64,000 nucleotides of DNA from JBCCGI01 sp039029355 (GTDB taxonomy: Bacteria; Planctomycetota; UBA1135; GCA-002686595), in the NCBI GenBank assembly GCA_039029355.1, contig JBCCGI010000025.1, forward strand, positions 30,842 to 94,841, written 5' to 3'. Numbering within the stretch: the first letter of the stretch is position 1; each line of letters begins with the position of its first letter. Below, piece by piece: positions 16,483 through 24,118 of the stretch. The notes beneath the pieces are model-generated. The model had not been told where the DNA came from, made no database searches, and saw only the letters and a program-made list of their open reading frames with translations. The translations under genes and the position numbers were made by a program.

Positions 16483-17232
16483 ATGCCTCCCCGCCTCGAC
16501 CGCGCATCGACCCACCACCGGCCGTGGCCGCTGCCCGAGCGTCCCTGGGCGCTGCGCATGCGCTGGCACGACCTGGCTTTCCTGCACTGGCCCGTCCCGG
16601 CGGAGGCGCTGCGGAGCCACGTGCCCGACGGACTCGAGCTCGATACGTTCGACGGCAGCGCGTGGCTCGGCGTCGTTCCCTTCCGGATGAGTGGCGTCTG
16701 CCCGCGCTTCACGCCGGCGCTGCCGGGGCTCTCGGCCTTCCCCGAGCTCAACCTGCGCACCTACGTCCGGGCCGAGGGCAAGCCGGGCGTGTGGTTCTTC
16801 AGCCTCGACGTGCCGAACCCGCTGGCCGTCTGGGTCGCACGGGCGGGCTTTCACCTGCCGTACAACCGCGCGCGCATGCGCTTCCGGCGAGCGGGAGCCG
16901 CGATCGACTACACCAGCGCGCGCCGCGAAGGCGGACGCGAGGTCGGCTTCGAGGGCTCCTACGAGCCCGCCGGCGACGTCGAGCGGTCGCGCCCAGGGTC
17001 GATCGACGCCTGGCTGACCGAGCGCTACTGCCTGTACTCCGCCGATCGCCGCGGGCGGCTCTGCCGCGGCGATATCCACCACGAGCCCTGGCCGCTGCGG
17101 CCGGCGCGGGTCGAGCTGCGCTCGAACACGCTGGCCGCGCCGCTCGGCGTCCGGCTGCCCGACACGGAGCCGCTCGCGCACTTCGCCGGCGAGCTCGACG
17201 TCGTGGCCTGGCTCCTGGAGCGCGTGGGCTGA
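16483..17232 (+). CDS. DUF2071 (YqjF-like) family protein
   Basis: The protein has 249 residues and matches DUF2071 along its length: MRWHDLAFLHWPVPAEALRS, the conserved DGSAWLGVVPFRM, LNLRTYVRAEGKPGVWFFSL and AWLTERYCLY. The family is cytoplasmic and its function is not established. ATG 16483 is chosen so that the domain starts about 26 residues in; an earlier in-frame start at 16414 would add low-complexity sequence. The gene lies divergently from the secreted protein at 16279, with about 200 nt between them, and 62 nt before the PSCyt gene. Confidence 0.88.
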   Translation: MPPRLDRASTHHRPWPLPERPWALRMRWHDLAFLHWPVPAEALRSHVPDGLELDTFDGSAWLGVVPFRMSGVCPRFTPALPGLSAFPELNLRTYVRAEGKPGVWFFSLDVPNPLAVWVARAGFHLPYNRARMRFRRAGAAIDYTSARREGGREVGFEGSYEPAGDVERSRPGSIDAWLTERYCLYSADRRGRLCRGDIHHEPWPLRPARVELRSNTLAAPLGVRLPDTEPLAHFAGELDVVAWLLERVG

Positions 17233-17282
17233 TCTCGCGTCGACCTGCCCGCGAGGCGTAACACCGGCGCACGGCGTGGAGG

Positions 17283-17288
17283 TAGAAT
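17283..17288 (+). promoter_or_regulatory. -10-like box next to the PSCyt gene start
   Basis: TAGAAT is 6 nt before GTG 17295. GGAGG at 17278-17282 precedes it, so either a 12-nt-spaced ribosome-binding site or a leaderless start could be used. Confidence 0.35.
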
Positions 17289-17294
17289 CCCGGC

Positions 17295-20279
17295 GTGCCC
17301 GGCCTGCTCCTCACCCTGATCGTCGCCGCGCAAGCTCCCGTGGAGGTCGACTTCGCCCGCGACGTGCGGCCGATCCTCGCCGAGCACTGCTTCCACTGCC
17401 ACGGGCCCGACGCCGCCACGCGCGAAGGCGACCTGCGCCTCGACGTCGCGTCGGACCTCTTCGACGACCGGGGCGGGTATCGGGTGGTCGACCGTGAGCG
17501 TCCGGGCGAGAGCGAGCTGCTCTACCGCCTGACCGCGGACCCGGGCGAGCGCATGCCGCCGCCGGACGACGGCGAGCTCACCGGCGACGAGCGGGCGCTG
17601 GTCGCGGCTTGGATCGAGGCGGGCGGGGAGTGGGAGCCGCACTGGGCCTTCGTCCCGCCGGTGCGACCCGAGGTGCCACCGGCCGCCGACGACCCCGCGG
17701 CCGCCGACGACCCCGCGGCCGCCGATGACTCGGAACGCGCGTGGGTCCGCAATCCCATCGACGCGTTCGTGCTGGCGCGCCTCCGCGCCGAAGGGCTGAC
17801 GCCGGCTCCGGAGGCCGACCGCCGCACGCTGATCCGGCGCCTGTCGCTGGACCTGCTCGGGCTGCCGCCGGCTCCCGCGGAGGTCGAGGCCTTCGTCGCG
17901 GACGAGCGCGCCGACGCCTACGAGCGGCTCGTCGACCGCCTGCTGGCCTCGCCGCACCACGGCGAGCGGCTCGCGCTGGCCTGGCTCGACCTCGCGCGCT
18001 ACGCGGACACGAACGGCTACTCGATCGACGGCGGCAGGCACATGTGGGCCTGGCGCGACCGGGTGATCGAGGCCTTCGGCGAGAACCTGCCCTTCGACCG
18101 CTTCACGGTCGAGCAGCTGGCCGGCGACCTGCTCGCAGACGCCACCACCGCGCAGCGCGTGGCCTCGGGCTTCAACCGCAACCACATGATCACGCACGAG
18201 GGCGGGACGATCGAGGACGAGTACCTCGTGGCGTACGCCGCCGACCGCGTGCGGACCACGGCCCAGACGTGGATGGGGCTCACGATGCAGTGCGCCCAGT
18301 GCCACGACCACAAGTACGACCCGGTGTCGCAGCGGGAGTACTACCGCTTCTTCGCCTTCTTCGACTCCATCACCGAGAGGGGCCTCGACGGCAACGGCGG
18401 GAAGAACTCGGTGCCGTTCCTTTCGCTGCTGTCGGACGAACAGCGCGCCGAGGTCGAGCAGCTGCGGGCGCGCGAGGCGCGGCTCAAGGCCGAGCTGATG
18501 GCGGACTCGCCTGAGCTCGACGCGGCGCAGCGCGAGTGGGAGCGCGAGGAGCGGCGCCTGCGCACCGAGTGGGCCGCGCCCGAGCTCGGCGCCTGGCAGG
18601 TGGCCGGCCCCTTCGCAGCGCCGAGCGGCGACGAGGCCTGGGAGCGCAGCTTCGTCCCCGAGACGCCCGAGGACGGCGCGGGCGACGTCGCCTGGCGCGA
18701 CGCGCCCGAGCTCGTCGACGGCGAGAGCCACGCGCTGCCCGGCGAGAGCTCCGCCACCTACCTGCGGCGCACGATCACGGTGACGCACGCGACCCGGCTG
18801 GGTCTGTCGCTCGGAAGCGATGACTCGATCCGGCTGTGGATCAACGGCGAGCGGGTGCTCAACAACAACGCCAAGCGCGGCGTTGCGCCCGACCAGGAGC
18901 GGCTCAACGTCGCCCTCGTGGCCGGGCCGAACGAGGTGCTGCTGAAGATCGTGAACTACGGCGGCCCCGGCGGGTTCTACTTCGCGGCGGCACAACCGAA
19001 GCTCCCCGCGGGCCTCGCCGGCATTCTCGACGCAGCGCCCGGGGAGCGCAGCGACGCCGCGGCGCACCGCCTGCGGCGCTACTTCCGCTCGCAGGCGGCC
19101 GAGCTGAAGCCCGTCCGCCGCGCCCTGATCACGCTGACGGCGCGGATCGACGAGATCGAGGCCGCGGCGATGACCACCACGATGGTGATGGAGGAGCGCG
19201 CCGTGCGGCGCGACACGCACGTGCTCGACCGCGGCCGCTACGACAAGCCTATCGAGGCGGTCGAGCGCGGCACGCCCGCGTGCCTGCCGCCGTTCCCGAG
19301 CGACGCGCCGGTCGACCGGCTGGGGCTGGCGCGGTGGTTGGTCGACCCGGCCCATCCGCTGACCGCGCGCGTCACCGTGAACGCGTGGTGGCAGCTGCTC
19401 TTTGGCCGCGGCCTGGTCGCGACGCCCGAGGACTTCGGCACGCGCGGCGCGCCGCCGAGCCATCCGGAGCTGCTGGACTGGCTCGCCGTCGAGCTCGTGG
19501 AGAGCGGCTGGGACCTGCGCGCGCTCCTGCGCACCATCGTGTGCTCGTCGACGTACCGGCAGAGCTCCGACGCGACCCGCGCCCAGCTCGCGCGCGATCC
19601 GGACAACGTGCTGCTCGCCCGCGGGGCGCGCTTCCGCCTGCAGGCCGAGCTGGTGCGCGACCTCTTCCTCGCGTCGTCCGGGCTGCTGGTGCCGACCGTC
19701 GGCGGGCCGAGCGTGCGGCCGTACCAGCCCGACGGCCTGTGGCGTGAGGTCAGCCACCTCGGCTCGACCCCGGCCACCGAGCAGGAGTACGTGCAGGACC
19801 ACGGCGACAAGCTGTGGCGGCGCAGCCTCTACACGATCTGGAAGCGCACGGTGCCGCCGCCGACGATGGCGGCCTTCGACGCTCCGAGCCGCGAGACGTG
19901 CGTGTCGCGCCGGGGCCGGACGCAGACGCCGCTGCAGGCGCTGGCGCTGCTCAACGAGACCGGCTTCGTCGAGGCGGCGCGCGGGCTGGCGGAGCGCATG
20001 CTCGCCGAGACCGCCGCCGACGGCTCGGACGCCGCCTGCGTCGAGCGCGGCTTCGCGCTGGTGCTCGGACGTCCGCCGTCGCCCGCGGAGGCCCAGGTGT
20101 TGCTCGCCGCCGTCGCGCGTGAGCGCGCGGCCTTCGCGCGTGAGCCCGAGGCCGCCGAGGCGCTGCTCGCGGTCGGGGAGGCTCCGCGGCGGGCCGGGCT
20201 CGACCCGGTCGAGGGCGCTGCGTGGACGCTGGTCGCGAGCACGTTGCTGAACCTCGAGGAGGCGATCACGCGCCGCTGA
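17295..20279 (+). CDS. Planctomycete cytochrome / DUF1549 / DUF1553 protein
   Basis: The protein has 994 residues from GTG 17295 with a short signal segment. Domains in order: PSCyt1 with the haem motif CFHCH (Cys32, Cys35, His36), a tandem AADDPA linker, DUF1549 (PSCyt2; about 150-360, with MQCAQCHDHKYDPVSQ as a further CxxCH), an inserted beta-sandwich of about 130 residues (GAWQVAGPF to LKIVNYGG) that looks like a ligand- or carbohydrate-binding module, then DUF1553 (PSD1; about 650-990, with RVTVNAWWQLLFG). This is the standard planctomycete pair with the DUF1501 gene that starts 2 nt after the stop. The family's role is not proven; periplasmic redox or polymer processing is the usual suggestion. 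Confidence 0.93.
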   Translation: MPGLLLTLIVAAQAPVEVDFARDVRPILAEHCFHCHGPDAATREGDLRLDVASDLFDDRGGYRVVDRERPGESELLYRLTADPGERMPPPDDGELTGDERALVAAWIEAGGEWEPHWAFVPPVRPEVPPAADDPAAADDPAAADDSERAWVRNPIDAFVLARLRAEGLTPAPEADRRTLIRRLSLDLLGLPPAPAEVEAFVADERADAYERLVDRLLASPHHGERLALAWLDLARYADTNGYSIDGGRHMWAWRDRVIEAFGENLPFDRFTVEQLAGDLLADATTAQRVASGFNRNHMITHEGGTIEDEYLVAYAADRVRTTAQTWMGLTMQCAQCHDHKYDPVSQREYYRFFAFFDSITERGLDGNGGKNSVPFLSLLSDEQRAEVEQLRAREARLKAELMADSPELDAAQREWEREERRLRTEWAAPELGAWQVAGPFAAPSGDEAWERSFVPETPEDGAGDVAWRDAPELVDGESHALPGESSATYLRRTITVTHATRLGLSLGSDDSIRLWINGERVLNNNAKRGVAPDQERLNVALVAGPNEVLLKIVNYGGPGGFYFAAAQPKLPAGLAGILDAAPGERSDAAAHRLRRYFRSQAAELKPVRRALITLTARIDEIEAAAMTTTMVMEERAVRRDTHVLDRGRYDKPIEAVERGTPACLPPFPSDAPVDRLGLARWLVDPAHPLTARVTVNAWWQLLFGRGLVATPEDFGTRGAPPSHPELLDWLAVELVESGWDLRALLRTIVCSSTYRQSSDATRAQLARDPDNVLLARGARFRLQAELVRDLFLASSGLLVPTVGGPSVRPYQPDGLWREVSHLGSTPATEQEYVQDHGDKLWRRSLYTIWKRTVPPPTMAAFDAPSRETCVSRRGRTQTPLQALALLNETGFVEAARGLAERMLAETAADGSDAACVERGFALVLGRPPSPAEAQVLLAAVARERAAFAREPEAAEALLAVGEAPRRAGLDPVEGAAWTLVASTLLNLEEAITRR
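17682..17731 (+). repeat. 18-bp tandem repeat in a coding linker
   Basis: GCCGCCGACGACCCCGCG occurs twice exactly (17682-17699, 17700-17717) and a third partial copy follows. It encodes AADDPA repeats between the cytochrome and DUF1549 domains; such in-frame repeats can change length by slippage without breaking the gene. Confidence 0.75.
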
Positions 20280-20281
20280 CC

Positions 20282-21712
20282 ATGGCCTCGATCTTCCCGC
20301 ACGATCTGAGCCGGCGCGCGCTCCTCGGCGGCGGCCTGGGCGCCGCGGCGCTCGCGCTGCTCGAGCGCCGCGCGGCGGCCCGCCGACCGGCGCGGTCCGA
20401 CGGGGAGCGCGCGCCCGACTTCGCGCCGCGCGCCAAGCGCGTCATCTACCTGTGCCAGTCCGGCGGCCCGTCGCAGGTCGACCTCTTCGACCATCATCCC
20501 GAGCTGCGCGCGCTGCACGGCGACGAGCTTCCGGATTCGGTCCGCGGCGAGCAGCGCGTCACGGGCATGACCGCGGGCCAGGCGAGCTTCCCGGTCGTGG
20601 CGTCGCCGTGGGAGTTCCGCCAGCACGGCGAGAGCGGCGCGTGGGTCAGCGCGCTCCTGCCCTACACCGCGCAGGTGGTCGATCGCCTCGCGTTCCTCAA
20701 GGCCGTGCACACCGAGGCGATCAACCACGACCCCGCGATCACGTGGCTCTGCACCGGCAACCAGATCCCGGGCAAGGCGAGCCTCGGGTCGTGGCTGTCC
20801 TACGGCCTCGGCAGCGAGAACCAGGACCTGCCGGCGTACCTCGTGCTGATCTCGCAGGGGACGGGGAAGGCGCCCGGCCAGCCGATCTTCTCGCGCCTTT
20901 GGGGCTCGGGCTACCTGCCCGCCGAGCACCAGGGCGTCCGCCTGCGCAGCGGAGCGTCGCCGGTGCTCTTCCTCAACAACCCGCCCGGCATCGACGTCGA
21001 AAGGCGCCGGCGCCAGCTCGACGATCTCGCGCGGCTCGAGGCCCTGGGGCGCGGCGACGATCCGGGCCTGGCGTCGCGGATCGCGCAGTACGAGCTCGCG
21101 TTCCGCATGCAGCGCGCGGTCCCCGACCTGGTGGACCTGTCCGACGAGCCGGACGAGGTGTTCGAGCTCTACGGCCCGGATGCGCGTACGCCCGGGACCT
21201 ACGCCGCGAACTGCCTCCTGGCGCGCCGCCTCGCGGAACGCGGCGTGCGCTGCGTGCAGCTCTTCCATCGCGGGTGGGACCAACACCTGAACCTCGAGCG
21301 CGAGCTCGGCGCCCAATGCCGCGACACCGACCAGCCGTCGGCGGCGCTGGTGCTCGACCTCGAGCGGCGCGGCTTGCTCGAGGACACGCTCGTGGTGTGG
21401 GGCGGCGAGTTTGGCCGCACGGTGTACAGCCAGGGCACGCTCGGCGATCCTGGCAGCGGTCGCGACCACCACGGACGCTGCTTCACCATGTGGCTCGCCG
21501 GCGGCGGCGTCGCGGCCGGCGTGGAGCACGGCCGCACCGACACGTTCAGCTGGAACGTGGTCGAGGGCGGCGTCCACGTACGCGACCTGAACGCGACGAT
21601 CCTGCACCTCTTGGGGCTCGACCACGAGCGCCTGGCGTTTCCGTTCCAGGGGCTCCAGGAGCGGCTGACCGGCGTCGAACCGGCACGCGTCGTACGCGAA
21701 GTTCTTGCCTGA
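20282..21712 (+). CDS. DUF1501 family protein, Tat-exported
   Basis: The protein has 476 residues. The N-terminus HDLSRRALLGGGLGAAALAL is a Tat-like signal, usual for this family. DUF1501 motifs follow: VIYLCQSGGPSQVDLFD, HEAINHDP-type text near TEAINHDPAITWLCTGNQ, WDQHLNLERELGAQC, VVWGGEFGRT and GRDHHGRCFTMWLAGGG. The fold is related to alkaline phosphatase and sulfatases, but activity is not established. It starts 2 nt after the stop of the PSCyt/DUF1549/DUF1553 gene, so the pair is translated together. Such pairs are numerous in planctomycete genomes. Confidence 0.94.
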   Translation: MASIFPHDLSRRALLGGGLGAAALALLERRAAARRPARSDGERAPDFAPRAKRVIYLCQSGGPSQVDLFDHHPELRALHGDELPDSVRGEQRVTGMTAGQASFPVVASPWEFRQHGESGAWVSALLPYTAQVVDRLAFLKAVHTEAINHDPAITWLCTGNQIPGKASLGSWLSYGLGSENQDLPAYLVLISQGTGKAPGQPIFSRLWGSGYLPAEHQGVRLRSGASPVLFLNNPPGIDVERRRRQLDDLARLEALGRGDDPGLASRIAQYELAFRMQRAVPDLVDLSDEPDEVFELYGPDARTPGTYAANCLLARRLAERGVRCVQLFHRGWDQHLNLERELGAQCRDTDQPSAALVLDLERRGLLEDTLVVWGGEFGRTVYSQGTLGDPGSGRDHHGRCFTMWLAGGGVAAGVEHGRTDTFSWNVVEGGVHVRDLNATILHLLGLDHERLAFPFQGLQERLTGVEPARVVREVLA

Positions 21713-21801
21713 GGCGGGCGCCTCCCGCGCTGGCGCCGTGCTAGCTGCTGGGAGCAGCCCCGCATGAGCTTCCCGTCACAAAGCGAATCGGTTTCGCGTG
21801 C

Positions 21802-21807
21802 TATGCT
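21802..21807 (+). promoter_or_regulatory. -10-like box before the DNRLRE gene
   Basis: TATGCT lies 9 nt before ATG 21817 and there is no Shine-Dalgarno sequence between them, consistent with a leaderless or nearly leaderless transcript. Confidence 0.4.
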
Positions 21808-21816
21808 TCGCTGTCT

Positions 21817-22884
21817 ATGAAGCATCTAGCGCAGTTGGTGATCGCCGCCTGTCTGACCGGAGCGCAGGTGCCGGCCGACGTCCTCACGCTCGGCGCGGAC
21901 CGCGACAACACGCTCTACGAGAGCGAGACGGGCGACAAGTCGAACGGCGCGGGCCGCTACCTCTTCGCCGGCGTCACCGAGATGGCCGCGACCCGCCGGG
22001 GGGTGATCCGCTTCAACGTCGCCGGCGCGCTGCCCGCGGGCTCGACGGTCACGTCGGTCGAGCTGCGCCTTCATCTGTCGAAGAGCTCCGGCGCGGGCGC
22101 CAAGGTCGTGCGGCTGCATCGCGCGCTCGCCGCCTGGGGCGAAGGGGCTTCCGACGCCTGGGCCGAGGAGGGCGCGGGCGCCGACTCGGAGCCGGGAGAC
22201 GCAACCTGGATCCACCGCTTCTACCCGGATGACCTCTGGGCGAGCGCGGGCGGCGACTTTCAGGCCACGACCAGCGCCGTGCTGTCGGTGGGGGGGCTGG
22301 GCCCGAAGGTGTGGGGGCCGACCGGCGCGATGGTCGCCGACGTCCAGGCCTGGCTCGACAACCCCGGCGACAACCACGGCTGGGTGCTGGTCGGGGACGA
22401 GACCGGCGGCGCCTCGGCGCGGCGCTTCAACACGCGCGAGAACAAGGAGGCGGCGACGCGGCCCGAGCTGACGATCGTGTTCGACCCGGCGCCGTGTCCG
22501 CCGCAGGTGGGCGCCGCGGAGGTCGTGCGCCTGGGCGCGCCGGCGAACCCCGACGCCTTCCGGCCGGGGCTGACCAGCGGACCCGTCGTCGGCGCGGTGT
22601 GGGATCCCTACCTCGACCACGCCGCATTCCAGCCCGCGGCGGTGCTGGACTTCGTCGGCTTCGGCGCGCTCGCGACCGACGTGCCGTCGCCCTTCGGCAC
22701 GCTCCTTTGCGGGGCGAGTCCGACGGTCGTGCTGACCGCGCCTGCGGGCGCGGCGTTCGCGGTGCCGATCGAGAACAGCTGCTACCTGGTCGGCGTCTCG
22801 CTTTGCGCGCAGGGGGGCAGCGTGGACGCGCTGGGGAACATCGCCCTGGCCAACGCGCTCGACCTGACGCTCGGCGCGTTCTAG
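21817..22884 (+). CDS. Secreted DNRLRE-domain protein with the lineage C-terminal domain
   Basis: The protein has 355 residues with a short signal peptide (cleavage near GAQVPA). Residues about 22-220 match the DNRLRE family: GADRDNTLYESETGDKSNGA near the start, RRGVIRFNVAG, SVELRLHLSK and AATRPELTIVF. This beta-rich module is found in surface and extracellular proteins. The final 120 residues are the shared domain: TSGPVVGAVWDPYLDHAAF, PSPFGTLLCG, VPIENSCYLVGVSLCAQGG and ANALDLTLGAF, closely like the end of the protein at 14534-16279. Its role is unknown; it is probably a cell-surface or matrix component. Confidence 0.82.
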   Translation: MKHLAQLVIAACLTGAQVPADVLTLGADRDNTLYESETGDKSNGAGRYLFAGVTEMAATRRGVIRFNVAGALPAGSTVTSVELRLHLSKSSGAGAKVVRLHRALAAWGEGASDAWAEEGAGADSEPGDATWIHRFYPDDLWASAGGDFQATTSAVLSVGGLGPKVWGPTGAMVADVQAWLDNPGDNHGWVLVGDETGGASARRFNTRENKEAATRPELTIVFDPAPCPPQVGAAEVVRLGAPANPDAFRPGLTSGPVVGAVWDPYLDHAAFQPAAVLDFVGFGALATDVPSPFGTLLCGASPTVVLTAPAGAAFAVPIENSCYLVGVSLCAQGGSVDALGNIALANALDLTLGAF

Positions 22885-22910
22885 GCGCTCCTCCGGGCCG
22901 AGAAACGGCG

Positions 22911-22946
22911 CTTTGGGAGAACTCTGCGCCGGTGCGCGCAGAGCAC
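22911..22946 (+). promoter_or_regulatory. Bipartite upstream element of octacysteine gene 1
   Basis: CTTTGGGAGAACTC (22911-22924) and GCAGAGCAC (22938-22946) are separated by 13 nt. The same two blocks with the same spacer occur upstream of the paralogue at 30596-30631. Here CTCTGCGC can also pair with GCGCAGAG across a 6-nt loop. Confidence 0.6.
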
Positions 22947-22998
22947 GGGGAGTCGAGCGCGCTGCCGCGCGCCGCCTGCCTTACCAGGAGCTGCCTTC

Positions 22999-23934
22999 AT
23001 GCGTCTTGCGCTGTTTCTTACCGTCTCCCTCGTCGTCGGGCCGGTCGCGCCCGCGATCCACGCGAACCTCGCCTCTGCGCGTACCGCCGGTCCGGTCGCG
23101 CCGCTAGCAACCGGGGAGGACGCCGCGCGCGGTCCATCGTTCCCGGTGGAGAGCGCGTCCGACGCGCTGCTCGCCGAGCTCGATCGCGAGCTGCTCGCGC
23201 CGGCGGGCGCGGTGCAGGTCGAGCGGCGCGCGGGGCAGCTGGTCAGCGTGTCGGTGCTCGCCGCCCCGCTCGTCAGCGCTCCGGGAACGGCGGCGATCGC
23301 CCAGGTCGGCCACGTCTACGCCCCGTCCGCGGGGGAGTGGGTGCGGATGGCCGGCGTCTCCCTCGACGTCGACTTCGAGGCGAGCGCCACGCACGCGACG
23401 CTGCGGCTCGAGATCGAGCGCGACGGCGCGCACCCGCTGAGCCCGTGGGGCGGCTGGGTGCTCGAGGAGCAGGCCACCGCGCGCTTCGCGACCAGCCTGT
23501 GGCACCTGGGCACGCTGGTGTCGGGCGCGAACGGGCCGGCGCTGCTCGAGGCTTCGCTCGAGACCTTCTCCCGCACGCTGCGCGTCACCGACGCCGAGGG
23601 ACGCACCAAGGCGCTGTCCGGAGCGGACGTCACCTGGGGCCAGCTGCTCGACGCGCCGAGCGGCGACGCTCCTCCGAGTCCGCCGAGCGGAGGCGGCGGG
23701 AGCGACCCGGGCGGCTTCAATTTCTGCATGGCCGTCTGTCTCGCGGCGCTCGGCCTGTCGGTGGAGCCGCAGGCGCTGCTGTGCCTGACGCTGGGGATCA
23801 TCGCCTGCTCGATCGGGGGCGCGGAGGACTTTGAAGGGTGCCTGGCGGCGGTCTTCCTCGGCTGTGGAATCCTGATCGCGATCACCGACCTCGAGAACGT
23901 GCTGGCCTGCCTGTTGCTCTGCCTCGGGCAGTAG
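22999..23934 (+). CDS. Exported octacysteine protein 1 (new paralogous family)
   Basis: The protein has 311 residues with a signal-like N-terminus (MRLALFLTVSLVVGPVAPAI). Residues about 48-220 form a cysteine-free region with FPVE at its start and VYAPSAGEW in the middle. A Pro/Gly/Ser linker (218-237) leads to a very hydrophobic tail of about 70 residues that holds all eight cysteines: 243, 247, 262, 270, 281, 289, 304 and 308. The spacing 3-14-7-10-7-14-3 is palindromic, as if two helical hairpins were related by twofold symmetry. The protein at 29590-30528 has the same cysteine numbers. I do not recognise the family. Saposin-like, membrane-inserting or pore-forming roles are speculation. 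Confidence 0.8.
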   Translation: MRLALFLTVSLVVGPVAPAIHANLASARTAGPVAPLATGEDAARGPSFPVESASDALLAELDRELLAPAGAVQVERRAGQLVSVSVLAAPLVSAPGTAAIAQVGHVYAPSAGEWVRMAGVSLDVDFEASATHATLRLEIERDGAHPLSPWGGWVLEEQATARFATSLWHLGTLVSGANGPALLEASLETFSRTLRVTDAEGRTKALSGADVTWGQLLDAPSGDAPPSPPSGGGGSDPGGFNFCMAVCLAALGLSVEPQALLCLTLGIIACSIGGAEDFEGCLAAVFLGCGILIAITDLENVLACLLLCLGQ

Positions 23935-23947
23935 AGGGGCTAGGAAG

Positions 23948-23978
23948 GGGCGCCTCGGACGCGGGGTCCGGGGCGCCC
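23948..23978 (+). terminator. Hairpin after octacysteine gene 1
   Basis: A 13-bp stem with one mismatch (23948-23960 with 23966-23978) and a 5-nt loop lies 13 nt after the stop codon; CGGTTTGG follows. Confidence 0.6.
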
Positions 23979-24118
23979 GACGGTTTGGGGGAAGTTCTCG
24001 CCGCGCGCGTCGTAGTGCTCGCCGACGCGATTCACTATCAACGCCAGCGCGCACCCGAACGGGGCTCGATCGTCCTGCGGCCCCTGGGTTCGTCCGCGCG
24101 GACGCCCCCGAGACGAGC

